From: TK10-74A sp965217625
GTDB taxonomy: Bacteria; Chloroflexota; Dehalococcoidia; Bin125
Assembly: GCA_965217625.1 (NCBI GenBank)
Contig: OZ244557.1
Span: 1,426,001 to 1,490,000 of the forward strand
Reading direction: 5' to 3'
DNA length: 64,000 nucleotides
Part shown: one piece after another, positions 44,439 to 53,542 of the stretch
Layout: each line of letters starts with the position of its first letter
Numbering within the stretch: the first letter of the stretch is position 1
The notes under the pieces: generated by a model
Database searches by the model: none
Told to the model about the DNA's origin: nothing
Seen by the model: the letters and a program-made list of their open reading frames with translations, nothing else
Position numbers and translations under genes: made by a program

Positions 44439-45374
44439 TCAGTTCACTCCCGTCCGGATGCGGGGGTCGAGGAAGGTGTAGGAGACGTCGACCACGAAGT
44501 TGACGAAGATGATCCAGGTGGAGGTCATGATCACGGCCGCCTGCACGACCGGGTAGTCGATCGCCTTGATCGACTGAATGATCAGGAACCCCAGCCCGGG
44601 CCAGGCGAAGACCGTCTCCACGATGACCGAGCCGGAGAGGATGTAGCCGACCTGCAAACCGAGCAGGGTGACGACGGCCAGCATGGAGTTGCGCAGCGCG
44701 TGCTTGCGGACGACGACGCGCTCGCGGAGCCCCTTGGCGCGCGCAGTGCGGATGTAGTCCTGCTGCAGCGTGTCCAGCATGGAGGAGCGGGTGAAGCGCA
44801 TGACCGCGGCGGCCGGGAATGATCCCAGCGTGATCGCGGGCAGGATGATGCTGGACACGCCCGACCGGCCACCCGTGGGCAAGAAGTCGAAGTTCACCGC
44901 CAGGAAGAGGATCAGCATCAGGCCCAGCCAGAAGTTAGGCACCGCCTGTCCCAGCAGCGCGAACAGCCGCGCGATCACATCGACGCCGCCGCCGCGGCGC
45001 ACCGCGGCGAGGACGCCCAAGGGGACGCCCACGGCGAAGGCGAAGCCGAGCGCCGCGACGCCCAACAGGACGGTGGCGACGATGCGCTCTTTGACCACGG
45101 TGGAGGCGGGGACGTGGGCGCGGAAGGAGGTGCCGAAGTCGAACTGGGCGGTGTCGCTCAGGAAGCGGCCGTACTGCACGATCAGCGGATCGTTCAGGCC
45201 GAGCTGGTCCTTGAACTTCTCGATCTGCTCGGCGGTCGTCTCGATCGGCGCCAGATAGCTGATCGGGTCGCCGGTGGCCCGGCTGAGGATGAAGACGCTC
45301 GTCACGACCAGGAACACGACCGCGACGCCGCGAATGAACCGCGCGACCGCGGCGTAGGCCAGCTGAGTGTTCAT
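44439..45374 (-). CDS. ABC permease, DppB type (cassette 3)
   Basis: The 311-residue membrane protein shows the N-terminal helix, LGLNDPLIVQYGRFLSD and the contact loop TARAKGLRERVVVRKHALR, and ends YTFLDPRIRTGVN. Sequence and length are very similar to the cassette 4 permease at 39370. It starts 148 bp after the binding-protein gene, with a strong hairpin between. Confidence 0.92.
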   Translation of the reverse strand: MNTQLAYAAVARFIRGVAVVFLVVTSVFILSRATGDPISYLAPIETTAEQIEKFKDQLGLNDPLIVQYGRFLSDTAQFDFGTSFRAHVPASTVVKERIVATVLLGVAALGFAFAVGVPLGVLAAVRRGGGVDVIARLFALLGQAVPNFWLGLMLILFLAVNFDFLPTGGRSGVSSIILPAITLGSFPAAAVMRFTRSSMLDTLQQDYIRTARAKGLRERVVVRKHALRNSMLAVVTLLGLQVGYILSGSVIVETVFAWPGLGFLIIQSIKAIDYPVVQAAVIMTSTWIIFVNFVVDVSYTFLDPRIRTGVN

Positions 45375-45463
45375 CCCGGCGTCGACCCCTCCGGTACTTC
45401 GGCCTCACCTAGGCAGCAGGCTAGCGGCGGCGTGTGGCCCCTGGCAATCGGGGCATCAAACGA

Positions 45464-45499
45464 CCCCCGGGGCCGCCATGTCCATGGCGACCCCGGGGG
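45464..45499 (-). terminator. Hairpin between binding-protein and permease genes
   Basis: Arms of 17 nt (45464-45480 and 45483-45499, CCCCCGGGGCC ... GGCGACCCCGGGGG) pair with one mismatch around a TC loop. It lies in the 148-bp gap after the binding-protein stop. No U-tract follows, so it may stabilise the upstream message or attenuate rather than terminate fully. Confidence 0.6.
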
Positions 45500-45522
45500 G
45501 ACGGTTCACAAGCCGCAGACTC

Positions 45523-47568
45523 CTAGGTGTTCACCGCGAGGTACCGAGGATTGAGTGACGGGTCCGCGTTGAGCCAGCCCTGGTAGGTAATGTCTTTCCG
45601 CGCTCCGTGCTCGTGCGAGAGGTTGAACAGCGGGATGTTGTACGCCCCCTCGTAGTGGATCACCGCCGCGTCCCAGTAGATGTCGTCGCGCTTCTGCGGA
45701 TCGAACTCCTGGTTCCCCTGGTCGATCAGCGCCTGGAAGTCCAAGAACCCCGGTATGAAGTCGTCGTCCGCATTCGTGTGCGTGTACGGGTTGTCGATCG
45801 CCCCGATCAGGGTCCAGGCGAAGCCGGCGCCCGCCGGCGACCCGAGCTCCGTCGCCCCGTTCTGACTCATCAGGAAGGGCCAGGGCACCGTGTGGTCGCG
45901 AACATCGGCCAGGGCGCCGCCCAAGTCGATGTAGTCCGTTTCCACGTCGAATCCCACGTCGTTCAGCATCTGCTGGATGGACGGCACCCAGCGTTCCTCG
46001 CCCCAGATCCCGGTGGCGATGTGCAATCGGAACTGGAAGCCGACCTGGCCCGCCTCCTCGAGCAAGGCGCGCGCCTTATCCGGATCGTAGCCGCGGAGGC
46101 CGGAGGGGCCGAGCGGCAAGGGGTAGCCAGAGGGGAATGGCGAGACGGCCGGCAACTCCAGGCCGGTCAGCAGGTTGTCGATGATCGCCTTCCGGTCGAT
46201 GGCGTAGTTGGCCGCCTCCCGCACGCGCTTGTCGCGCCAGGGGTTCGGGCCGCCCGTGATCGGGTCGACGGACGCGTTGAGCGGCAGCTCCAGCCCCATG
46301 ACGCGCAGGCCCGAAATGGTGAGCACGTGGTGGTCGTCCGAATCCGCGAACAGCGCGGCGCCGTCCGGGCCGAGGCGATCGGCGACGTCGATCTCCCCCG
46401 CCTCCAGGGCGGCGATACGGGTCGACTCCTCCGGGAAGTAGCGGGCGGTGACCGTCTTGGCCCAGTTTCCGTACTTATCGTGCGGGCCGGTGTCGGAGGG
46501 GTTGGGCTGGAAGAACCAGTCGTCCCAGCGCTCGCTGACCATCTCCTGGTCCGGCGTGAAGGAGACGAACGTATACGGGCCCGTGCCGACCGGGTTGCGG
46601 GCGAAGAACTCGTCACCGTTGTCCACGATGTAGTCCCGAGGCGTCACCGCGGTGTTGGCGCCGCCCAGCTGCTCCGACATGTTGACGCTGGGCGGGTCCA
46701 TGCCCACGCGAAGCGTGAGGTCGTCCACCACCTGCAGGTCGTCGATAAAGGCGATGCGCGCGCGGATACCGCTCACGTAGTCCGGGTTGTACTCGGCGAT
46801 ACCCAGGTTGCGCTCGTAGAACCACTTCAGGCGCTCGGCGTCCAACGGCTCGCCGTTGTGGAAGGTGACGCCGGGCTGCAGCGTGAGCAGGGCGGCCGTG
46901 TTTTGGTCCACGAACTCCCAGTCCGAGTAGCCGCCGCTCGCTATGAACTGACGGCCCTTGTCCATGGCGAAGATCGGGTCGAAATGCAGGCCGTTGGTGA
47001 CGGCGGCGCCGCCCTGGTCGGTATTGTGGTCCAGTGAGGCCGGCCAGGAGGCGTAGCCGATCCGCAGCGGGGCCTCCGTGTCGAAGCGGCTGACCATGGG
47101 GGCCGCGTCTTCCTCGTCGGCCATGGTGGCGGCGTCGGCGGCCTCGCGGGCGGCCTGGGCCGCGTCCTCGGCGGCCGCGGCGGCGGCGGCGGCGGCGTCC
47201 GCGGCGGCTTGCGCCTGATCGGCGCCCGCCTCGCGGGCCGCTTCCGCGGCAGCGGTGGCCGCAGCAGCCGCAGCCTCGGCCACCGCGGCGGCGCCGGCAT
47301 CCCCGGCGGCGGCAGCCGCAGCGGCAGCCGCTTCCGCGGCGGCGGCGGCGCGTTCGGCCGCGGCGGCGGCGGCGCTGGAGTCGCCGGCGGCGGCGGCGGC
47401 CTCCGCGGCAGCCGCGTCGCCCGCGCCCCCGTCGTCATCGTCGTCGCCGCCGCAGCCGACCAAGGCCAGCCCGGCGGCGCCAACGCCAGCCTTCGCGCTG
47501 GCTCCCAACATCGTGCGACGGCTGATCTTGTGGTGTCGCAGTCTCGTCCAATAGTTCGGCGTGCTCAT
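45523..47568 (-). CDS. Tat-lipoprotein solute-binding protein with Ala-rich stalk (cassette 3)
   Basis: The 681-residue protein has RR at 17-18, Cys39 in LVGC, an acidic GDDDDDG patch and an alanine-rich stalk at about 49-148. The family 5 binding domain begins near TEAPLRIGYASW and has LQPGVTFHNGEPLDAERLKW. The first 145 residues are almost identical to the cassette 2 protein at 51361, whereas the binding domain is closer to that of cassette 4, making it a mosaic. The ATG at 47568 follows AAGGAACTGACC. It leads the permeases at 44439 and 43548. The ligand is unknown. Confidence 0.9.
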   Translation of the reverse strand: MSTPNYWTRLRHHKISRRTMLGASAKAGVGAAGLALVGCGGDDDDDGGAGDAAAAEAAAAAGDSSAAAAAAERAAAAAEAAAAAAAAAGDAGAAAVAEAAAAAATAAAEAAREAGADQAQAAADAAAAAAAAAEDAAQAAREAADAATMADEEDAAPMVSRFDTEAPLRIGYASWPASLDHNTDQGGAAVTNGLHFDPIFAMDKGRQFIASGGYSDWEFVDQNTAALLTLQPGVTFHNGEPLDAERLKWFYERNLGIAEYNPDYVSGIRARIAFIDDLQVVDDLTLRVGMDPPSVNMSEQLGGANTAVTPRDYIVDNGDEFFARNPVGTGPYTFVSFTPDQEMVSERWDDWFFQPNPSDTGPHDKYGNWAKTVTARYFPEESTRIAALEAGEIDVADRLGPDGAALFADSDDHHVLTISGLRVMGLELPLNASVDPITGGPNPWRDKRVREAANYAIDRKAIIDNLLTGLELPAVSPFPSGYPLPLGPSGLRGYDPDKARALLEEAGQVGFQFRLHIATGIWGEERWVPSIQQMLNDVGFDVETDYIDLGGALADVRDHTVPWPFLMSQNGATELGSPAGAGFAWTLIGAIDNPYTHTNADDDFIPGFLDFQALIDQGNQEFDPQKRDDIYWDAAVIHYEGAYNIPLFNLSHEHGARKDITYQGWLNADPSLNPRYLAVNT

Positions 47569-47589
47569 GGTCAGTTCCTTCCTGAATAC

Positions 47590-47642
47590 CGGCTGTCCCC
47601 TTGTGGGACCGCTCGGTGCAAGAGCGCGGACAGTATGACACA
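47590..47642 (-). promoter_or_regulatory. Conserved leader: hairpin and putative -10 box
   Basis: In mRNA sense the hairpin GTCCC-ACAAG-GGGAC (47595-47609) lies 26 nt before the ATG at 47568, and TGTGTCATACT (47632-47642) begins at about 64 nt. Both match the leader at 21131-21182 in sequence and distance. The intervening sequence is also similar (GCACCGAGCGG). Confidence 0.5.
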
Positions 47643-47734
47643 TTTTCGGAGAATCGTCCCTGCCCCCCACCCAGAGTGATGTCTCCTAGTGGAGAAGAGC
47701 GATCACGGAGGTCGTCGGTGTCGGGCGCCGGGCC

Positions 47735-49312
47735 CTACGGGCGGACGCCCACCTTGGCCTTCGGGCCCAATTGGCTGCGCACGGCCTCGTAGGCCAGTTC
47801 CAGGAAGCGATGCACGTACGACCGCGTCTGGCGCGGGTCGATGATGTCCTCAATGCCGAAGGCCTCGGCGGTGCGGAACGGGTTGCGGAACTGCAGCAGG
47901 TGCGTCTCGATCTCTTTGCGCCGCGCGTCGGGGTCGGGCGCGGCCTCGATCTCGCGCTTGTAGGCCGCCGCGACGCCGCCCTCTATCGGGATCGAGCCCC
48001 AGTCGCCCGCCGGCCAGCCCACGCGGTAGTTGATCCGGCCGACGTTGGCCGTCGCCTGCCCGGCCATGCCGAAGTTCTTGCGCGTGATCACGGTGAAGAC
48101 GGGCACCGTGGCGAGATAGGTCGCCCAGTAGGCGCGCATCCCGTGGCGCAGCGTGCCGGTGCGTTCCGCTTGCGGGCCGAGCATGAAGCCTGGCACGTCG
48201 GCCAGAAAGACGATGGGGATGTGGAAGTGGTCGCACAATTCGACGAAGTGACCCTGTTTGCCGGCCGAGTCGGCCGACATCGCGCCCGCGAGCACGTAGG
48301 GGTTGTTGGCGACGATGCCCACGGGGTAGCCACCGACGCGCGCGAGAAGCGTGTGGACGGAGGCGCCGAACTCCGGCTTGATCTCGAAGAACTCGCCGTC
48401 GTCGACGATCAGCTCCACCACCCGCCGCATGTTGTAGGCCCGCGTCCGCTTCCGTGGGACGATCGAGAGCAACTCCTGCTCTTCGCGATCGGGCGGGTCA
48501 CTGCTGGGGCGCACCGGCGGCTGCTCGTAGACGTTGCTCGGCATGTAGGAGAGGAAGGTCTTCATCTGACGCAGCGCGTCCAGCTCGTCACTGGCGCGGT
48601 TGTCGAGCGCCCCGGAGGTCCCGATGTGGATGTCGGGGCCACCGAGCTCCTCCTTCGTCACCTTGTGTCCGAGTGCCCGCTCGACCACCGGCGGACCGGC
48701 GGCGAAGAGCGATCCTTCGGGCGTCATCACCGTGAAGTGTCCCAACACGGCCGCGGCCGCGGCGCCGCCCGCGGCCGGGCCGGGGACCGAGTAGACCAGC
48801 GGCACCTCCTGGCCGGCGAGGATGGCGTGTCCGAAGGCATCGAACGAGCTCGGCAGATGGCCATGGCCGTCTCCCTCGGCGGCGACGTTGGCGGCCGCGC
48901 TCTCGATGAAGTGGATCAGCGGCACCCGGTACTCCCGCGCCATGTCCTCGAAGAAGTGACTCTTCGAGCGTTCCTGGCCGCTGATGTCGGCGGCCCCCCC
49001 GGAGACCGTGAAATCCGACCCCGACACCACGACGCGGCGGCCGTCGACCTTGGCCAGCCCGCCCACGTGGGCCACGGGCGTGAAGTCGACGAATTGCCCC
49101 TGCTCGTACGTGCCCTGGCCCGCCAGGCTGCCGACCTCGTGGAAGCTGCCGGGGTCGGCGATCGCGTCGATGCGCTCCCGGATCGTCAGCTTCCCCCGTG
49201 CGTGCTGCCGGGCGACGCGTTCCTCACCGCCGAGCTTGAGCGCCAGGCGGCGGCGCATATTGAGTTCATCGACCTCGGGCTGCCAGTCGCGGGGCTGCTG
49301 CGGTTGGGGCAT
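47735..49312 (-). CDS. Acyl-CoA carboxylase carboxyltransferase subunit (cassette 2)
   Basis: The 525-residue protein is an AccD/PccB-type carboxyltransferase with the two pockets SVPGPAAGGAAAAAVLGHF and NFGMAGQATANVGRINY. The N terminus has WQPEVDELNMRRRLALKLGG. The ATG at 49312 was chosen because it gives MPQPQQPRDW, the shortest start keeping the conserved region; no clear ribosome-binding site is seen and longer starts are possible. It follows the DppC-type gene at 49427 by 114 bp, completing cassette 2, and is followed by the cassette 3 binding protein. No biotin carboxylase is nearby. Confidence 0.88.
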   Translation of the reverse strand: MPQPQQPRDWQPEVDELNMRRRLALKLGGEERVARQHARGKLTIRERIDAIADPGSFHEVGSLAGQGTYEQGQFVDFTPVAHVGGLAKVDGRRVVVSGSDFTVSGGAADISGQERSKSHFFEDMAREYRVPLIHFIESAAANVAAEGDGHGHLPSSFDAFGHAILAGQEVPLVYSVPGPAAGGAAAAAVLGHFTVMTPEGSLFAAGPPVVERALGHKVTKEELGGPDIHIGTSGALDNRASDELDALRQMKTFLSYMPSNVYEQPPVRPSSDPPDREEQELLSIVPRKRTRAYNMRRVVELIVDDGEFFEIKPEFGASVHTLLARVGGYPVGIVANNPYVLAGAMSADSAGKQGHFVELCDHFHIPIVFLADVPGFMLGPQAERTGTLRHGMRAYWATYLATVPVFTVITRKNFGMAGQATANVGRINYRVGWPAGDWGSIPIEGGVAAAYKREIEAAPDPDARRKEIETHLLQFRNPFRTAEAFGIEDIIDPRQTRSYVHRFLELAYEAVRSQLGPKAKVGVRP

Positions 49313-49426
49313 CGGGGGCTCGTTTCGATCATGCGTCGGGCGGGGTGGGATCATCCGTGCCGGCGCCGTACCCGCCGGGCCGGGGCCCATCCGATGCTAC
49401 ACACGGGAGCGCTGTGGGCGCACGAC

Positions 49427-50317
49427 TCAGCGCGAGCGGCGCAGGCGCGGATCGAGGAAGTCGCGCAGCCAGTCGCCCATCAGGTTGGCGACCAGCGCCA
49501 GGATGACGATCGCCAAGCCCGGGATGCCGACGAGCCAGAACTTGATCGAGAGCAGATCGCGTCCCTCGGCCACCATGGAGCCCCAGGAGGGCGTGCCGAT
49601 CTCGGCGCCCACGCCCAGGAAGCTGAGCGACGCCTCGGCGATGATCACCGTGGCCAGCTGCAGCGTCGCCAGGACGATGATCGAGTTGACGAGGTTGGGC
49701 AGCACGTGGCTGCCGAGGATGCGATACGCGGGGGCGCCGATGGTTCTGGCGGCGAGGATGTAGTCGCGCTCGCGCAGGGAGATCGTTTCCGCCCGCACGA
49801 GGCGGGCGAAGGGGGCCCAGAGGAAGATCGTGAGGATGATGATCACGTTGCGCAGGCTGGGGCCGGTGATCGCGGCGAGCAAGACGGCGGCGAGGATGGC
49901 GGGAAAAGCGAGCTGCACGTCGACGACGCGCATGATTCCGCGGTCGACCAGGCCCAGTCGCCAGCCGGCGAGCAGTCCCAACAGGGTTCCCAGGAGGACC
50001 GCCGCGGGGATCACGATCGCGACGACCTTCATGGAGATGCGGGCGCCGTGGATCACGCGCGAGAACTGGTCGCGTCCCAGGGCGTCGGTGCCGAAGACGT
50101 GATTCCAATCGCCCGTCTGCCAGATGGGCCCGTGCAGCCGCTCGACGAGGTCCTGCCGGTCCGGATCGTGCGGCGAGATGACATCGGCGAAGATGCCGGC
50201 GAAGATCACGACGCCGATCACGAGCAGGTAGACGCTGAGCGTGCGCCAGCCGCGCGGCAGCCCTCGTCCTGCAGAGCGGAACTCGACGGCCCCCGCCCCC
50301 GGGCCGGCGGCGCTCAT
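49427..50317 (-). CDS. ABC permease, DppC type (cassette 2)
   Basis: The 296-residue membrane protein has the GTDALGRDQFSR motif and the contact loop AARTIGAPAYRILGSHVLP. The ATG at 50317 (MSAAGPGAG) overlaps the upstream permease stop by four bases (ATGA), which fixes the start; a longer frame upstream lies inside the DppB-type gene. It is more diverged from the cassette 3 and 4 copies than they are from each other. Confidence 0.92.
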   Translation of the reverse strand: MSAAGPGAGAVEFRSAGRGLPRGWRTLSVYLLVIGVVIFAGIFADVISPHDPDRQDLVERLHGPIWQTGDWNHVFGTDALGRDQFSRVIHGARISMKVVAIVIPAAVLLGTLLGLLAGWRLGLVDRGIMRVVDVQLAFPAILAAVLLAAITGPSLRNVIIILTIFLWAPFARLVRAETISLRERDYILAARTIGAPAYRILGSHVLPNLVNSIIVLATLQLATVIIAEASLSFLGVGAEIGTPSWGSMVAEGRDLLSIKFWLVGIPGLAIVILALVANLMGDWLRDFLDPRLRRSR

Positions 50318-51249
50318 ACGACGCCCTCGCGCACGCGCGGATCCAGGTAGGTGTAGCTGAAGTCCACGATCACGTTGGCGATGATCACCCAGGTCGCCGT
50401 CACGACCACCGCCGCCTGGACCACCGGGAAGTCGGCGCCGCGGACGGACGACCAGATGAGCAAGCCGACGCCGGGCCAAGCGAAGACGGTCTCGATGATG
50501 ATGGAGCCGGCGATCAGGTCGCCCACGTACAGCCCCAGGATCGTGATCACCGGGAAGAGCGCGTTGCGCAGCGCGTGCCGGCGGATGACGGTGAGCTCGC
50601 GCAAGCCCTTGGCGCGCGCGGTGCGGATGTAGTCGCTGTCGAGCACCTCCAGCATCGCGGAGCGAGTCAGGCGGACCATGCCGGCGGCGAAGAACGAGCC
50701 CAGCGTGACCGCCGGCATGATCAGGCTGCGGAAGTCCCCCTTGCCGCCGGTGGGCAGCAAGCCCAGCTCGACGGAAAAGAGGAAGATCAGCAGCAGCCCT
50801 TGCCAGAAGCTGGGCGTCGCTTGCCCGATCAGCGCGAACAACCGCCCGATCAGGTCAATCGCGCTGCCGCGTTTGATCGCGGCCAGCACGCCGATGGGCA
50901 CACCCACCCCGACGGCGAAGATGAGCGCCGCGGCGGCGAGCTGCAGCGTGTTCCCGATCCGGCGGCCAACATCGTCCATCGCCGGCTGGGCGCTGCGGTG
51001 CGAGACGCCGAAGTCGAGCTGCACGGCGTTCCAGAGGAAGCGCCCGTAGCGCTCCATGATCGGGTCGTTGAGTCCCAGCCGCTCTTTGATCTCCTCGATG
51101 CCCTCGGAGGTCGCCGTGATGTCGGCGAGCAGGAAGGCCGGGTCGCCGATGGCCCGGCTCATGAAGAAGACCAGCGTGAGGACGGTGAAGAGGACGAGGA
51201 TGGAGGCGAGCAGCCGCAAGGCAAGCAGCCGCAGCAGGTTTTCCCTCAT
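50314..51249 (-). CDS. ABC permease, DppB type (cassette 2)
   Basis: The 311-residue membrane protein has the N-terminal helix at about 8-30, LGLNDPIMERYGRFLW, the contact loop TARAKGLRELTVIRRHALR, and ends YTYLDPRVREGVV. It starts 111 bp after the binding-protein gene, with a strong hairpin between, and overlaps the DppC-type start. Confidence 0.92.
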   Translation of the reverse strand: MRENLLRLLALRLLASILVLFTVLTLVFFMSRAIGDPAFLLADITATSEGIEEIKERLGLNDPIMERYGRFLWNAVQLDFGVSHRSAQPAMDDVGRRIGNTLQLAAAALIFAVGVGVPIGVLAAIKRGSAIDLIGRLFALIGQATPSFWQGLLLIFLFSVELGLLPTGGKGDFRSLIMPAVTLGSFFAAGMVRLTRSAMLEVLDSDYIRTARAKGLRELTVIRRHALRNALFPVITILGLYVGDLIAGSIIIETVFAWPGVGLLIWSSVRGADFPVVQAAVVVTATWVIIANVIVDFSYTYLDPRVREGVV

Positions 51250-51287
51250 CGTATCCTCGGCAGGGGCATCCTCAACGGGGATGTCGT

Positions 51288-51330
51288 GCGGGCGGCGCCC
51301 CTCCCGTTGCGGAGAGGGGGCGCCGCCCGC
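51288..51330 (-). terminator. Hairpin between binding-protein and permease genes
   Basis: A 14-bp stem (GCGGGCGGCGCCCC with GGGGCGCCGCCCGC, 51288-51301 and 51317-51330) lies in the 111-bp gap after the binding-protein stop. It matches the position of similar hairpins in the other cassettes. No U-tract follows. Confidence 0.6.
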
Positions 51331-51360
51331 GTCAGGAAGCGATCAGATCGCCGACTCGCG

Positions 51361-53385
51361 CTAGACGTTCCGCTGGCGAAGGTTCCACACCTCGACGGTT
51401 GAGGGCAGGTTCGCGAACTGCGGCCACTCCAGGTTGCCGGCCGCGACGGTTGGTTGGACGAGCTCGAAGAGGTAGATCCAGGAGGCCTGATCGTAGTGCA
51501 GGTGGGCGCCCTCGTTCAGGAGCGCATTCTGTTTGTCCTGATCGAACTCTGCCTCGGCCTCGTCGTAGAGGGCCTCGATCTCTTCGAAGATGGGGTCCGA
51601 GAGCTCTTCGATCCGGTGCGAGAAGACCGCGGGCGTTCGCGACGACTCGAGGACGGCGATCAGTGGGTGGTTGCCGGCCGACTGCGGCATCAGGAACGGC
51701 ACGTCGGTCTTCTTCTCGCGCAGGTCGGAGAAGTACTGGGAGATCTCCTGGGTGCGAATCTCGGCCCGGATGCCGACCTCTCGCAGCATCCCCCCCACGG
51801 CCTGGAAGAACGTATCGGAGTTGGTGTAGAGGCCCGCTGGGTAGCGGATCTCGGTGTCGAAGCCGTCGCCCCAGCCGGCTTCTTCCAAGAGCGCCCGGGC
51901 GCGGTCCGGGTCGTAGCCCCAGTCCTTGTCCGCGAGGGGGCCCTGCGGGCCGTCGTTCCCGCCCTGGTCGACCGCGAGCGTGTAGGTGTGGAACTCTTGG
52001 CCCGTCATGATCTCGTTGATGATCAAGTCGACGTCGACGGCCAGGTTGGCGGCGATGCGGACCCGCCGGTCCCGCCAGGGGTTGGGGCCGCCGCCGACCG
52101 CGTTCTCCAGCAGGTGCTGCGGCAGCTGGAGGTGCAGGCCGCGCTGCGCGCGGTGGAACCAGACGACGAAGTCGTCGTCGGCTTCGAAGGGCTCGGCCAG
52201 GTCCGGGGCGATCCGGAGGGCGACGTCGATCTCGCCGGCCTCCAGGGCGAACAGCCGCGCCTGTGCCTCCGGGATGTTCGTGGCCGTCGCGTTCTTGATG
52301 TAGGGAAGCCGCTTTTCATGCGCGAAGTCGCGGCTGTTGAGGAAGTCGTCGTTGCGGGTGCTGCGGATCTCCTGGTCCGCCTCCCAGGAGAGGAACTTGA
52401 AGGCCCCGAAGCCGACGGGGTGCTGCGCGACCCCGTCGGGGCCCTGCTCCTCGGCGTGGCGTCTCGACATCATCGGCAGGCGCGTGAGAATGCTGGGGGC
52501 GCCCGAACTCGGCGGGTCCATCGCGACCCTCGCGGTGAACTCGTCCTCGATCCTGGGCTCGCCGAAGGTCGCGAAGTCGGCCGCGCGCCCCACGAAGTTC
52601 GGGTCGCCGGCCCAACGCCCGCCCGTCCGTTCGAGGTTGAATTTGAACTCTTCGGCGGTGACGGGATCGCCGTTATGGTACATCACGCCCTGTCGGAACG
52701 TGAACAGGATGTTCGCGTTGGCGTCGACGAACTCCCAGTCCGAGGCGCCCCCCTGCCCGGCGGAGCCATCCGCCGTACGGGCAACGGGGTTATCGAAGTG
52801 GCAGTGAATGTTGAAGGCGCTGTGTCCCCCGAACCCCGCCTGGGCCTGGGGATCGAGCGTGGACGAGAAGACGTCGTAGCCGAGCACGAGACTCGCGTCG
52901 AGGTTGTAGTCGCCGGCGGGCGCCATCTCTTCGTCGCCCGCGGTGGCGGCGTCGGCGGCCTCGCGGGCGGCCTGGGCCGCGTCCTCGGCGGCGGCAGCGG
53001 CGGCAGCGGCGGCCTCCGCGGCCGCTTGCGCCTGGTCGGCGCCAGCCTCGCGGGCCGCTTCCGCGGCGGCGGTGGCCGCAGCAGCCGCAGCCTCGGCGAC
53101 CGCGGCGGCGCCGGCATCCCCGGCGGCGGCAGCCGCAGCGGCAGCCGCTTCCGCGGCCGCGGCCGCGCGTTCGGCCGCCGCGGCGGCGGCGCTCGAGTCG
53201 CCGGCGGCGGCCGCGGCCTCCGCAGCGGCGGCGTCGCCCGCGCCCCCGTCGTCATCGTCGTCCCCGCCACAGCCGACCAAGGCCAGCCCGGCGGCGCCAA
53301 CGCCGGCCTTGGCGCTGGCTCCCAACATCGTGCGACGGCTGATCTTGTGGTGTCGCAGGCTCGTCCAGTAGTTCGGCACGCTCAT
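51361..53385 (-). CDS. Tat-lipoprotein solute-binding protein with Ala-rich stalk (cassette 2)
   Basis: The 674-residue protein begins MSVPNYW with RR at 17-18, Cys39, GDDDDDG and an alanine-rich stalk at about 49-148. The family 5 binding domain begins near NLDASLVLGYDVF, with RQGVMYHNGDPVTAEEFKF. Its signal and stalk are almost identical to cassette 3, but its ligand-binding domain differs clearly. The ATG at 53385 follows AAAGGATT. The upstream 160 bp resemble those of the cassette 1 gene rather than cassette 3. The ligand is unknown. Confidence 0.9.
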   Translation of the reverse strand: MSVPNYWTSLRHHKISRRTMLGASAKAGVGAAGLALVGCGGDDDDDGGAGDAAAAEAAAAAGDSSAAAAAAERAAAAAEAAAAAAAAAGDAGAAAVAEAAAAAATAAAEAAREAGADQAQAAAEAAAAAAAAAEDAAQAAREAADAATAGDEEMAPAGDYNLDASLVLGYDVFSSTLDPQAQAGFGGHSAFNIHCHFDNPVARTADGSAGQGGASDWEFVDANANILFTFRQGVMYHNGDPVTAEEFKFNLERTGGRWAGDPNFVGRAADFATFGEPRIEDEFTARVAMDPPSSGAPSILTRLPMMSRRHAEEQGPDGVAQHPVGFGAFKFLSWEADQEIRSTRNDDFLNSRDFAHEKRLPYIKNATATNIPEAQARLFALEAGEIDVALRIAPDLAEPFEADDDFVVWFHRAQRGLHLQLPQHLLENAVGGGPNPWRDRRVRIAANLAVDVDLIINEIMTGQEFHTYTLAVDQGGNDGPQGPLADKDWGYDPDRARALLEEAGWGDGFDTEIRYPAGLYTNSDTFFQAVGGMLREVGIRAEIRTQEISQYFSDLREKKTDVPFLMPQSAGNHPLIAVLESSRTPAVFSHRIEELSDPIFEEIEALYDEAEAEFDQDKQNALLNEGAHLHYDQASWIYLFELVQPTVAAGNLEWPQFANLPSTVEVWNLRQRNV

Positions 53386-53542
53386 GACTGAATCCTTTCG
53401 CGGGCGTATGCAGTCGTCGCCCGGGCGGGCGGCTCATCGTTCAAGGCCAGCGAATCGTAATCCTGGGAACGCTATGGTGTCAACAAGGCCCGCCGATCAG
53501 GGAAGCGGCACGCGAATGGACGCGCGACCGCCTCGCCCGGCC

